A program made the position numbers and the translations under genes. A stretch of DNA of 64,000 nt from Kaistella gelatinilytica (GTDB taxonomy: Bacteria; Bacteroidota; Bacteroidia; Flavobacteriales; Weeksellaceae): positions 1,116,001 through 1,180,000 of the forward strand of contig NZ_JADPVI010000001.1 in the NCBI RefSeq assembly GCF_015679325.1. The letters run 5' to 3'. The notes below the pieces were generated by a model that saw nothing but the letters and a program-made list of their open reading frames with translations, was not told the origin of the DNA and searched no databases. Of this stretch, positions 26,573 through 35,937 are shown piece after piece. Position 1 is the first letter of the stretch, and every line of letters begins with the position of its first letter.

Positions 26573-27943
26573 CTACTTATATTTCGTTGATTTGAAATCT
26601 AACTTCTTTAAACCGTTCTTAATTTCGGGGGCGTTCATAAATAATTTCCAGAGTAATCCTGTTCTGTAATTTTCGATCATTGGGGAAATTGTTCCCTGAT
26701 CGATGGCTAAATATCTCGGCGTAAACCAGTTTCCATAATTGATAGAAGTTGCATCGTAAGGACCTGCGGAACCGATAAATTGCGGTTTCTGCGTGTAAAT
26801 AAATCTTAAAAAATCCATCGATTCTTTTGGGGTGTAGGGAAAACTGCTTAGAGCTGCGGTTGGATTGATGACGCCGTTATCGTTTATGGGCGAATGTGCG
26901 GTGTAACCGGTGGAACCGTCTTCATTTCTGGTATATCCGGCGGAAAGTCCCCAGTAATTTGGACCGTAACCTTTGAATTTTTTAGGATTTTCGACGCAAT
27001 ATTGGTAATCAATAAGGACGTGATTTCTGTTTAAGTCAAAATAATTGGAAATATTTTTATCGGATAAACCTGTAGGATCCAAACCCAGGTAAGAATATTG
27101 CGCCCAAAAAAGTGGACCGCCATATTCCTCGGACCCATTGTGTTTTACGTAAAGGGGCAAATTGTATTTTTTATGAGCGGTGAGATATTGTCCGTTCCTT
27201 GTAAAACCATTGTAATACGTTTCGGCATCGATCGGGAAAGTGGGCGACGACGCTGCTAAAATATAGGTAATTAAAGTTTCGTCATAACCTCTCAAAGGAA
27301 AATTCATTTCCCAGCCATAATTTGGGGACCAATGCCAGTAGAGAACCTTTTCGCCGCCTTTGGTATACCAGTTCCACTCTACTCCTTTCCACAGATCATC
27401 CATTTTTTTTGCGAGAATTTTTTCGTCGGGACTTCCATTCTTAAAATATTCGCGAACGGTAAGAATTCCCTGGACTAAAAATGCTGTTTCAACCAGGTCG
27501 CCGCCATTGTCTTTTTTGCCGAAAGGAACTGTTTTTCCGGTTTCGCCATTGATCCAATGGGACCAAGCTCCGTGATGACGGTCAGCTTTTGCGAGAAAAT
27601 CTGCCATTGTTGTTAGTCTTTTCACGGCTTCTTTCCGTGGAATAAAATTTCTGTCAACTCCTGCTAAAATGGTCATTAATCCAAATCCGGAACCGCCTGT
27701 TGTAATAATATTTTTATCATTCTGTGGGTAAATATTATCTTCATGATATCTTTCGCGTCCCAACATGGAATGAGGTTCGGCAAAATCCCAGAAATATTTT
27801 AAAGCATCTTGTTGTACTTTATCCATGAGTTGTTCATCTGTGAAAACTGGAATTTTTTTAGATTTTGAATAAGAGATCGAATTGGTTGTACAAGAAACCA
27901 ACAAAGCAGAAAATAATATTGAAAAGCTAAAAAATTTAAGCAT
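26573..27943 (-). CDS. GH144-type endo-beta-1,2-glucanase lipoprotein (copy 2)
   Basis: A 456-residue lipoprotein: SILFSALLVSC lipobox at residues 8-18. The catalytic module is the glucoamylase-like alpha/alpha barrel (PF10091) used by GH144: YFWDFAEPHSMLGRERYH, TGGSGFGLMTILAGVDR, NGGDLVETAFLVQG, YWHWSPNYGWEMN, LGLDPTGLSD and APRYLAIDQ-like FTPRYLAIDQGTISPMIENY. GH144 endo-beta-1,2-glucanases (Chitinophaga CpSGL, Bacteroides BT_3566) have this layout and length. It is clearly paralogous to the gene just upstream in transcription. Substrate is inferred from family plus PUL order. Confidence 0.78.
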   Translation of the reverse strand: MLKFFSFSILFSALLVSCTTNSISYSKSKKIPVFTDEQLMDKVQQDALKYFWDFAEPHSMLGRERYHEDNIYPQNDKNIITTGGSGFGLMTILAGVDRNFIPRKEAVKRLTTMADFLAKADRHHGAWSHWINGETGKTVPFGKKDNGGDLVETAFLVQGILTVREYFKNGSPDEKILAKKMDDLWKGVEWNWYTKGGEKVLYWHWSPNYGWEMNFPLRGYDETLITYILAASSPTFPIDAETYYNGFTRNGQYLTAHKKYNLPLYVKHNGSEEYGGPLFWAQYSYLGLDPTGLSDKNISNYFDLNRNHVLIDYQYCVENPKKFKGYGPNYWGLSAGYTRNEDGSTGYTAHSPINDNGVINPTAALSSFPYTPKESMDFLRFIYTQKPQFIGSAGPYDATSINYGNWFTPRYLAIDQGTISPMIENYRTGLLWKLFMNAPEIKNGLKKLDFKSTKYK

Positions 27944-27968
27944 GAAAAATTTTTGAGTGTAAGTAAAT

Positions 27969-29360
27969 TTAAAATCCGTATTGCGTGGAATGAAACCCTA
28001 ATTTAATCAATCCTGCTTTAACATCGGGTGCATTCATAAATAAATTCCAGAGGAATGCGGATTTATAATTTTCGATCATCGGAGAAACCGGACCTTGATC
28101 AATGGCTAAATATCTTGGCGTAACCCAATTGTACTGCATCGAATAAGCATCATAAGGACCTGCAACACCGATATATTTTGAATAATTTTCGTTGTATAGA
28201 AACCTTAAATAATTCATACTTTCTGTCGGAGTATAAGGATAATCTGAAATCGCTGCGGTGGGCGAAATTACTCCAAGATCATTGTTTGGTTGATGCGCTG
28301 AATAACCTGTACTTCCATCGGAATTCCTACTGTAACTTGCGGTTAAACCCCAATTCTTTGCACTGTAGCCATTCCAGCCTTTTGGATTTGCGACGCAGTA
28401 TTGATGCATTATTTTTGCGTGATTGGTGGTAACATCTCCGTAATTTACGTACTCATCTGAAAGTCCACGCGGATCTAAACCTAAAAAAGAATAGTGCGAA
28501 AAAAACATAGGTCCAACTGTTCCAGCGGCTCCGTTATGATTGACGACCAAAGGAATTCCGTATTGGGAACCAGACGATTTTATGGCTCCATTTCTTGCCC
28601 AGCCTTGTTGATAAACTGTTTTATCAATGGAATAATTTGGTGATGCCGCAGCAAGGATATAAGTCAACATCGTTTCATCATAACCCTGCAATTTGAGATT
28701 GATCTGGAAATTATAATTTGGAGACCAATGCCAATACAAAACATTCTGATCTTGGGTGTACCAGTTCCATTCGACCCCTTTCCACAAGGCATCTGCTTTT
28801 TGACTTAATGCAATTTCCTGAGGATCTGCACTAGATTTGAAATATTCGCGAACACAAATTAAGCCTTGAACCAGAAAAGCAGTTTCAACGAGATCGCCGC
28901 CATTATCTAAAGTCCCAAAAGGAATTACATTTCCGGTAGTCCCATCGATCCAATGAGACCAGGCTCCGTGAAAACGATTAGCATTTTGCAAAAAATTGAG
29001 TGCAGTACTTAATCTGGAAACGGCTTCTGCGCGAGGAACATAACCATTTTTGATTCCAACAAGGATTGTCATTAATCCAAAACCTGATCCTCCTGTGGTG
29101 ACAACATTTGCATCCTGACCGGGATTATCGGTATGATAACGCTCTCTGGCTAATTTGGAATTGACTTCAGCGTAATCCCAAAAATATTTGGTCACGTCTT
29201 TTTGAGTCATTTCTATGATTTGGGCGTCGGTGTAAATGGTATTTGTGGGAGGTTCTGTACCGCCACCTCCGATTGGAGTTCCACCGCTTTTTGGTGTTGA
29301 ATCACGGGAACATGAAACAACCAAAACTGCGACGATCAATAACTGGATTAAATTTTTCAT
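27969..29360 (-). CDS. GH144-type endo-beta-1,2-glucanase lipoprotein (copy 1)
   Basis: A 463-residue lipoprotein (IVAVLVVSCSRDS lipobox, then a Gly/Pro/Thr linker). The same PF10091/GH144 module as its neighbour: YFWDYAEVNSKLARERYH, TGGSGFGLMTILVGIK, NGGDLVETAFLVQGL, YWHWSPNYNFQIN, LGLDPRGLSD and VTPRYLAIDQGPVSPMIENY. Tandem copies with different linkers suggest one acts at the cell surface and the other in the periplasm, or different chain lengths; this is inference. It is separated from copy 2 by 25 bp. Confidence 0.78.
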   Translation of the reverse strand: MKNLIQLLIVAVLVVSCSRDSTPKSGGTPIGGGGTEPPTNTIYTDAQIIEMTQKDVTKYFWDYAEVNSKLARERYHTDNPGQDANVVTTGGSGFGLMTILVGIKNGYVPRAEAVSRLSTALNFLQNANRFHGAWSHWIDGTTGNVIPFGTLDNGGDLVETAFLVQGLICVREYFKSSADPQEIALSQKADALWKGVEWNWYTQDQNVLYWHWSPNYNFQINLKLQGYDETMLTYILAAASPNYSIDKTVYQQGWARNGAIKSSGSQYGIPLVVNHNGAAGTVGPMFFSHYSFLGLDPRGLSDEYVNYGDVTTNHAKIMHQYCVANPKGWNGYSAKNWGLTASYSRNSDGSTGYSAHQPNNDLGVISPTAAISDYPYTPTESMNYLRFLYNENYSKYIGVAGPYDAYSMQYNWVTPRYLAIDQGPVSPMIENYKSAFLWNLFMNAPDVKAGLIKLGFHSTQYGF

Positions 29361-29408
29361 TTGACTTTATATGAAAAGAACCACCTTTCGATGGCTCTTA
29401 TTAAGAGT

Positions 29409-30386
29409 TTATCTGTTGTCTTTCTCGAGTTTGTAAAGCGCGATCACATCTGAACTTTTCAAAGCCGTATTATAAATTCTGAATTCATCGAGCATGCCCG
29501 CATAACTCGTGGCCCAATCTTGCGCAGAGCCATTATTCAAAGGAGGAATAGTTTGAAACTGATGATTGCCCAGAACTGCTTTTCCATTGGTTCCTGTTAA
29601 TTGAATTTCACCATAACCTGGAGCACCATTAGGATTATTTAATCCACCGGGATTATCGGCGAACCATTTTGCAGAACCAGTTACGCCTTCATCAGGTGCA
29701 TAAGCAAAACCTGTTAAGTTAGATGCAGGCTCACCATTTAAATAACAACTAACAAGACTCGTCACTGGATCGTAAGAAATTGTTATATGCATCCATTTAT
29801 TTTTATTTCCATCGATATTCATCATGATACTCTGCCCTTTCCATTGAACTGCAGATCTGCCGTTTTCTACAGAAAGTTTTAAGCGAATTCTATCAGGTTT
29901 TGTATTGTCTGGATTTTCAATAAAAATATTAATTCCACCCCAAAATTCCGTTGGTCTCACGATAGAAAAAATTCCCTGTGCACCTTTTCCCTGTCCTGGT
30001 ATTGCGGGATCTACTGTGTTTGCACTGTTCATCCAAAAAGATATCGTAAAAGCATTTAATTTAGTTATTGCCTGCGAAACATTTTCAACGGAATATCTCA
30101 TTTGAGAATCTGAACCATTATAGGCTTGACCTTTTGCACCTTGAGTGTACGCAACCATCACGGGTGCAGGGGAAGTCATATTATTAAATTTATCCTGCAA
30201 GTCTCCTTCGAAACTTAATTTTGTAATCAAATTACCGGAAGCGATATCATCTGAATTTGTATACCCTCCAATGGCTGCGTAAGGAACTGGAAGATTTTCC
30301 CGATCGATACTGTCTTCACAACTCAGTGTAACTGCACCCAAGAGGAATGCGACACCAATATATTTAAATAAATTTCTATTTTTCAT
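29409..30386 (-). CDS. LamG/concanavalin-like surface glycan-binding lipoprotein
   Basis: A 325-residue lipoprotein (FLLGAVTLSCEDS lipobox). From residue about 50 on it has a LamG/concanavalin A-like jelly roll: ITKLSFEGDLQDKFNN, AFTISFWMNS, MHITISYDP, SCYLNGEPA and the closing AGMLDEFRIYNTALKSSDV. No catalytic residues are recognisable, so it is most likely the PUL's surface glycan-binding protein. It lies between SusD and the first GH144 gene. Confidence 0.8.
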   Translation of the reverse strand: MKNRNLFKYIGVAFLLGAVTLSCEDSIDRENLPVPYAAIGGYTNSDDIASGNLITKLSFEGDLQDKFNNMTSPAPVMVAYTQGAKGQAYNGSDSQMRYSVENVSQAITKLNAFTISFWMNSANTVDPAIPGQGKGAQGIFSIVRPTEFWGGINIFIENPDNTKPDRIRLKLSVENGRSAVQWKGQSIMMNIDGNKNKWMHITISYDPVTSLVSCYLNGEPASNLTGFAYAPDEGVTGSAKWFADNPGGLNNPNGAPGYGEIQLTGTNGKAVLGNHQFQTIPPLNNGSAQDWATSYAGMLDEFRIYNTALKSSDVIALYKLEKDNR

Positions 30387-30407
30387 TGTAGATCATTTTT
30401 TAGAAAA

Positions 30408-31874
30408 TTAATATCCTGGATTTTGTGCAGATAAACCTTTGGCTTCAGTAATAAAAGAACTCGGCAACGGAAAGACTTCATGTTTACCTACTATAAATGT
30501 TTTTCCATCTGCGGCCATGGCAGCAGCAGCTTGTCCGGTTCGTACGATATCAAACCAACGATCGTGTTCGAAGGCCAGTTCTAATCTTCTTTCTTTCCAA
30601 ATTGCTACTCGTACATCTGCCTGTGAAACTGCTGGTGTATCTGCTAACGCTGCTCTGGTTCTCACCTGATTTAAAAAAGGTATTGCTGCACCAGTTTGTC
30701 CCAGTTCATTCATTGCTTCAGCTTTCATTAATAAAACTTCTGCATATCTTAAATATCGGATATTGGCATCAGAATCATCATCTCCGCTGAAGGCAGAGGA
30801 ATATGCTTTGTAATTATAGTAAGGGTTATCGACCGTGCTCGGAACTACTCTACCATCATATAAAGTAGAATTTCTAAAAATGATGGTCGCATTTCTTCTT
30901 ACTGTATCTCCTGCTGCATTATAAGCATCTACCAGGTTTTGTGAGGGAGTATTAAAACCCCAACCCCAACCGCCGTTGCCACGTGCGCCCTGAGTCTGAG
31001 AATATTGTTGAATTCCCGGCTGATTAAAACCTCCTTTTCCCTGAATTTCAAAAATTGATTCCTGGTTATTTTCGCCTGAGATTTTATAAATATCCTGAAA
31101 ATTTGGAGTTAAAGAATAACCAACGACCAAATTACAGTTATCGACAACCTGTTGCCATTTTTTTTGATAAAGTGAAACTTTTGCAAGCAATGCATAAGCT
31201 GCTCCTTTTGAGGCGCGTCCGGCATTAGCGCCAGAATAAGCAGATTTATCGGGTAAAACCATTATGGCATCCTTAAGATCTTTTTCAATAAAGGTGTAAA
31301 CTTCTTCCTTCGATTTTTTTGTTAAGGTCATAATTCGGTCTGCATCATTACCAGCAACAGGAACATGGTCCAGAACCGGAACGCCGCCAAATGAACGAAC
31401 TAAAGTGAAGTAGGAAAAAGCACGCAAAAATTTAGCTTCTCCGGCAAGCCTTTCGCGCAAAGCAGGATCTGCATTTGTGAGTTGAGGTAAGTAAACAAGA
31501 GCTTGATTTGCACGGTTGATCACCTGAAAATTACCTTCGAAAACATCTCTGAAAGAAGGTGTTGTCGCAGTGAAGTTCAAAGCATCTAATATATCTTTAT
31601 CTAAACCTGTATCTCCGGGAGAGGAGCCTTTGTCGGCATCATCACTTGTAATACTGCTTACGCCGATCCAGGGAAATGAACTGATATTAAAATCTAAGAA
31701 TTTTGCATAGGTTGCAGTTACAAAGCTTTCTGCACCCGCATTGTTATTGAGTAATGCAAGATCTGTAGTAGAAACAAATTCTGTGGGCTTTACGTCTAAG
31801 AAATCATCGCTACAACTCTGATTCAGAACTGCGAGCGACATTATCGCCGATAATAATATGATATTTCGTTTCAT
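30408..31874 (-). CDS. SusD/RagB-family outer membrane lipoprotein
   Basis: A 488-residue SusD-like lipoprotein: SLAVLNQSCSDD lipobox and FLDVKPTEFVSTTD at the N-terminus, then TPR-like helices (ERLAGEAKFLRAFSYFTLVRSFGG) and a C-terminal EAMNELGQTGAAIPFLNQVR ... ERRLELAFEHDRWFDIVRTG. It forms the lid over the SusC barrel and binds the glycan. It is 17 bp downstream of the SusC gene. Confidence 0.92.
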   Translation of the reverse strand: MKRNIILLSAIMSLAVLNQSCSDDFLDVKPTEFVSTTDLALLNNNAGAESFVTATYAKFLDFNISSFPWIGVSSITSDDADKGSSPGDTGLDKDILDALNFTATTPSFRDVFEGNFQVINRANQALVYLPQLTNADPALRERLAGEAKFLRAFSYFTLVRSFGGVPVLDHVPVAGNDADRIMTLTKKSKEEVYTFIEKDLKDAIMVLPDKSAYSGANAGRASKGAAYALLAKVSLYQKKWQQVVDNCNLVVGYSLTPNFQDIYKISGENNQESIFEIQGKGGFNQPGIQQYSQTQGARGNGGWGWGFNTPSQNLVDAYNAAGDTVRRNATIIFRNSTLYDGRVVPSTVDNPYYNYKAYSSAFSGDDDSDANIRYLRYAEVLLMKAEAMNELGQTGAAIPFLNQVRTRAALADTPAVSQADVRVAIWKERRLELAFEHDRWFDIVRTGQAAAAMAADGKTFIVGKHEVFPLPSSFITEAKGLSAQNPGY

Positions 31875-31891
31875 AATGATTGTTTTTAATT

Positions 31892-34675
31892 TTAAAATTT
31901 AATATTCAAACCGAATAAAAACGACCGAAGCGTTGGATAAGCATCAAGTTCGATCCCGGGAGAACGGTAAGGATTTCCATCACCATTTAATTCAGGTGAA
32001 AATCCTGTGAATTTTTGGGTGATAAAAGGATTTAAGGAACTCACATAAAACCGAAGCGAACTGATATATTCAACTGGTTTTGATAGTGAATATCCTAAAG
32101 TAATGCTGTTTATTCTGAAAAAATCACCAGACTCTAAATAATAATTAGAGGCGATAGGGACTGTATTTGACGGTGCTGGATTTCCTGCATTTAAATTTCC
32201 CGGACCTGCATAATTAGTAGCAACGCTGTATTCTATATTTTCGTCAACAAAACGCTGCGCTTTTTTACCGTTGTATACACTGAAACCATATGCCCCGTAA
32301 CCGCTTACAGAAAAATCTATGTTTTTGTAATTGAGATCGATATTTACACCCATTGTTGATGTGGGAATGTATGATCCAAAATATTTTCTGTCTTTCTCGT
32401 CATTGCTTCCGGTTTGACCGTTTCCATTGGTATCGGTATAGGTGAAATTACCGTTTGCATCATAACCGGAAACTTCCCAGAGATAAAAACTGCCTAAAGG
32501 CTGACCAACACTCTCTGAACTAAAATATTTCGTGAATTGCCCATTTCCTAAATCACCACCGCGAATCGGACTGATATTAACATCGGAAATAGCATCTAAA
32601 TTATTTTTATTGTTTGAATAATTTGCACCCAGTGAGTAAGACCAATTTTCACCGATTTTATCTTTCCAGCTTAATGAGATTTCATACCCTTTGTTAGAAA
32701 CTTGTCCTAACTGGGCAAAACCTTCAGTAGAAATCCCCGTCGGACTGCTTGGTAATAAAGCCAAGATAATATTCTTCGTTTTTTTATCATATAAATCTAC
32801 AGATCCGGAAAGTCGTCTGTTAAATAATTCAAAATCAATTCCACCACTGGTTTCCTCCGTAATTTCCCAGGTTAAATTGGGGTCGATTATTTTATTGATC
32901 GTGTTTCCGTTTGAGTTAGATCCGCCGCCAAAAGAATAGTTATAACCTGTTCCCGAAGCAAAAGGTAAGATGTTTAAAGGAACATTTTGATTTCCTAATC
33001 TTCCCCATCCTGCTCTTAATTTAAGTAGATTCAAAACACTTATATCTTTTAAAAAACTTTCTTCAGAAATAACCCATCCTGCTCCAAATGAAGGGAAATT
33101 CCCCCATTTATTACCGTTTGTGAATTGTGAGGAACCATCTCTTCTGAAGGTTGCAGTTAATAAATATCGGTTCATCAATTTATATTGCGCTCTTGCAAAA
33201 TAAGACAGTGTTCTGTTTTCATTTTGATTTACACTTTCAAGATTTACCAGATCCGGATTTGCATAATTAGTTCCAGCGACATCCCAGTAATTTTGAACCG
33301 CAAGCACATTATTTCTTACAAGACTTAATCTGTTAGTACCATCTTTAACGGTAGTTTCGGTACCAACAGTTGCCTCAACATCATGTATTTCAGCAAATTT
33401 TTTATTGTACGTTAAATAATTAGTCAATGACCAGTTGTAATAATCTTCTTTGGTATTTGATAATCTGTTTGTAAAACCTGGAGGATTTTCTCCCAGTAAT
33501 CTAACGCCATTATCATATGCATAAGCTTTAAAATCATAAAACTCCCCTGAAAATTGTGAAGTGAATTTTAAATCTTTATAAATGTTCATATCTAATTTCA
33601 ATCCGCCCTGTAATTGAAGAGATTTTGACCGCTCGTTGTTCAGTTCTAGCTGTGCAAGTGGATTACCAACGTTATTAAATTTAGACCCGGTTTGACTGGC
33701 GAAACCATTTGCACCCACGAAAGAAACTCCATAAGTTCCATCCGGGAAAAATACAGGTACAATTGGTGACTGTTTATAGGCTGTAGTAAATGCTCCCAAA
33801 GGTTTTGGTGTATTGTTCACAAAAGCCACACTTAATGTCTGTGTCAACGTGATCTTCTTTGCAATTTTGAACTCATTATTCGTACGAACGGTGGTTCTGT
33901 TGTAATCGCTTCCTTTTAAGATCGACTTTTCATCATAATTACTTAAACTCAAAAAATATTTTGCACCTTCTCCGGAACCGGAGATTGAAATATTGTGTTG
34001 ATTATAAGTTCCAACTCGCGTAATTGTTTTGAACCAATCTGTATTTACGGGTTGATCCTGGGAATATTTTGTACTTCCCAAAGCGGTATTGCTGTAATTA
34101 GCAAATAGATTGCTTCCCGCCATTTTAACTTTTTTGAGAGGAACTCTGACGCCTGTAAATCCGTCGTACTCTATTCTAATTTTTCCTTTCCCGGATTTCG
34201 TGGTGATGATTACAACACCGTTTGCGCCTCGGTTACCATAAATTGCCAATGCAGAAGCATCCTTCAAAATATCATAAGTCAAAATATCATTGGAGTTGAT
34301 ATTGCCGATGCCATCTACAAATAAACCGTCTACGACATATAAGGGGTTTCGTCCAGATAAGACCGTTCCTAAACCTCTGATCAAAATGGTTGGAGCCGCT
34401 CCAGGTAAATCAGATGCAGTTACCTGCACTCCGGCTGCTTTTCCCTGTATTGCCTGGGTTGCATTCAGCACCTTGGTCTTCATTAATTCTTCTGAATTGA
34501 TGGAACTTATGGCAGTTGTATTATCAACTTTTTTCCGCGTTCCGTAACCAATCATTACCACCTCCTCAATCTGCTGTGTTTTCAGGGTGTCTTTCGGAGT
34601 TTCCTGCGCGCTTACATTCATACCGAAGTATAATGCAGCAATCAGGCAGGGAAACTTTAAGTTACTGTGTTTCAT
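31892..34675 (-). CDS. SusC/RagA-family TonB-dependent transporter
   Basis: A 927-residue TonB-linked outer membrane barrel. Signal peptide, then a TonB-box-like IEEVVMIGYGT at about residues 35-45, the plug (RGLGTVLSGRNPLYVVDG, NDILTYDILKDASALAIYG, GANGVVIITTKSGK), and a barrel ending in aromatic LFGLNIKF. Unlike most SusC proteins it lacks the N-terminal carboxypeptidase-regulatory-like domain: the signal peptide is followed almost at once by the TonB region. First gene of the PUL, with a promoter box at 34733. Confidence 0.92.
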   Translation of the reverse strand: MKHSNLKFPCLIAALYFGMNVSAQETPKDTLKTQQIEEVVMIGYGTRKKVDNTTAISSINSEELMKTKVLNATQAIQGKAAGVQVTASDLPGAAPTILIRGLGTVLSGRNPLYVVDGLFVDGIGNINSNDILTYDILKDASALAIYGNRGANGVVIITTKSGKGKIRIEYDGFTGVRVPLKKVKMAGSNLFANYSNTALGSTKYSQDQPVNTDWFKTITRVGTYNQHNISISGSGEGAKYFLSLSNYDEKSILKGSDYNRTTVRTNNEFKIAKKITLTQTLSVAFVNNTPKPLGAFTTAYKQSPIVPVFFPDGTYGVSFVGANGFASQTGSKFNNVGNPLAQLELNNERSKSLQLQGGLKLDMNIYKDLKFTSQFSGEFYDFKAYAYDNGVRLLGENPPGFTNRLSNTKEDYYNWSLTNYLTYNKKFAEIHDVEATVGTETTVKDGTNRLSLVRNNVLAVQNYWDVAGTNYANPDLVNLESVNQNENRTLSYFARAQYKLMNRYLLTATFRRDGSSQFTNGNKWGNFPSFGAGWVISEESFLKDISVLNLLKLRAGWGRLGNQNVPLNILPFASGTGYNYSFGGGSNSNGNTINKIIDPNLTWEITEETSGGIDFELFNRRLSGSVDLYDKKTKNIILALLPSSPTGISTEGFAQLGQVSNKGYEISLSWKDKIGENWSYSLGANYSNNKNNLDAISDVNISPIRGGDLGNGQFTKYFSSESVGQPLGSFYLWEVSGYDANGNFTYTDTNGNGQTGSNDEKDRKYFGSYIPTSTMGVNIDLNYKNIDFSVSGYGAYGFSVYNGKKAQRFVDENIEYSVATNYAGPGNLNAGNPAPSNTVPIASNYYLESGDFFRINSITLGYSLSKPVEYISSLRFYVSSLNPFITQKFTGFSPELNGDGNPYRSPGIELDAYPTLRSFLFGLNIKF

Positions 34676-34732
34676 ATGATCGTTTTATAGTTATAAGTCA
34701 TTTATAATAAGATGGTTAGTCCTTTATTGAAT

Positions 34733-34740
34733 CAAAGTTA
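34733..34740 (-). promoter_or_regulatory. -7 box of the SusC-led PUL operon
   Basis: The minus strand reads TAACTTTG, a full TAnnTTTG match, leaving a leader of roughly 50 nt before ATG 34675. No regulator (SusR, hybrid two-component, ECF sigma/anti-sigma) is encoded beside it. Confidence 0.45.
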
Positions 34741-34863
34741 GATAATAAAACAATACAATGTTAAAAAAAACTTAATTTATTTTAAAATTTTGTTAAAACA
34801 CACAGTAGGCTAATTGGCTTAATATTTGAGAATAGATCGTTATTAACTTAACAAAAATCTATC

Positions 34864-35547
34864 ATGAGAAGAAATACCTTTCTAATAGCGACAGTAACAG
34901 CAGTTACTCTTGCACCGGTCACCCAATCTTGCGTCGCTTTGGCCACATCAAGTGTTGGTTTAGCAGTTTTAAAATCAATATTATTAGGTGGAATTACGAA
35001 GGGACTCAATATCTTCAGTAATAAAGACAGTTTTCTGGCGAACCAGTTGATCGATGCTGCAATGCCGCAACAGTTAAAAGACGTAAACAGCACTTTACAA
35101 AAACTGGGATTAAGCAATTTAGTTCAAAAAGAAAAAGATTATATCGCACAGGCGGCGCAGTTCACCGTTGATACTTCAAGACCAATCTTAGTGAATGCAG
35201 TGAATAATCTTACGACGGAAGATGCAGTGAGAATCGCTCAAGGCGGAACTGGTGTTGCGACGCAGATCCTTAAAGAAAGAACTTCGCAGCAATTGATGGC
35301 TGCCATCGCACCAAAGGTTGATGCGAAACTGAACGAATTTGGAATTGTGAAAACTTTGAACGCAGCACTTGGAAGTTCCAACATTTTAGGAAATCTTTTT
35401 GGCGGACAGAATTCTACAAGTGCAGTAACTGGGGGAATCAGCAGATTTGCTTCAGAGCAGATGGTGAACGGACTGTTCAGTATCATTCAAAACCATGAGC
35501 AACAAAATAAAAGCGCAATTATGAATTCACTGACGGGGATGAAATAA
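34864..35547 (+). CDS. DUF4197 domain protein
   Basis: A 227-residue exported protein with N-terminal hydrophobic segment and a Cys at residue 23 (APVTQSCVAL), possibly a lipoprotein. The DUF4197 pattern is seen in LLGGITKGLNIFSNKD, DAAMPQQLKDVNSTLQKLGLS, APKVDAKLNEFGIVKTLNA and a C-terminal SEQMVNGLFSIIQNHE. The function is unknown. It is divergent from the PUL and ends at a good terminator. Confidence 0.85.
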   Translation: MRRNTFLIATVTAVTLAPVTQSCVALATSSVGLAVLKSILLGGITKGLNIFSNKDSFLANQLIDAAMPQQLKDVNSTLQKLGLSNLVQKEKDYIAQAAQFTVDTSRPILVNAVNNLTTEDAVRIAQGGTGVATQILKERTSQQLMAAIAPKVDAKLNEFGIVKTLNAALGSSNILGNLFGGQNSTSAVTGGISRFASEQMVNGLFSIIQNHEQQNKSAIMNSLTGMK

Positions 35548-35571
35548 TTCGTTTTAATTTAATTATATTTG

Positions 35572-35596
35572 AATTCCGAGTACTTCGGAATTTTTT
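35572..35596 (+). terminator. Rho-independent terminator after the DUF4197 gene
   Basis: AATTCCGA and TCGGAATT form a perfect 8-bp stem with a 5-nt loop, followed by a T run. Confidence 0.8.
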
Positions 35597-35616
35597 CATT
35601 GTAAAAACCTACAAAA

Positions 35617-35925
35617 ATGGACAATTTAGAAAGTGAAAAAGGAGGTAAAAACCCCGAGGAATTTTACGCTTCGTTAAAAGAAAAACTGGAAGGAACTCAT
35701 AATTTCCCGGAGGATTATCTCTATAAATTTATCATTACCAATGAAGAGGCAAAAATCACTGAAATCTACCGTGCTTTCGACGATGTGAAATTCACATTGA
35801 CAACGCGAGACAGTAAAAACGGCAAGTACACCTCTATCAGTATCAGTGCTTTTGTTTTAGATGCAGATCAGGTCATCAGAATTTATAAAGAAGTTGGTAA
35901 AATTCCCGGCGTAATAATGCTTTAG
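35617..35925 (+). CDS. DUF493 family protein
   Basis: A 102-residue cytosolic protein of the DUF493/YbeD-like family: FYASLKEKLEGTHNFPEDYLYKFI, FTLTTRDSKNGKYTSISIS and a C-terminal VIRIYKEVGKIPGVIML. The fold is an ACT-like ferredoxin fold, and YbeD-type members are thought regulatory, but the role is unknown. It is 12 bp upstream of the TIGR01777 gene. Confidence 0.85.
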   Translation: MDNLESEKGGKNPEEFYASLKEKLEGTHNFPEDYLYKFIITNEEAKITEIYRAFDDVKFTLTTRDSKNGKYTSISISAFVLDADQVIRIYKEVGKIPGVIML

Positions 35926-35937
35926 TCAAAAAAATAA

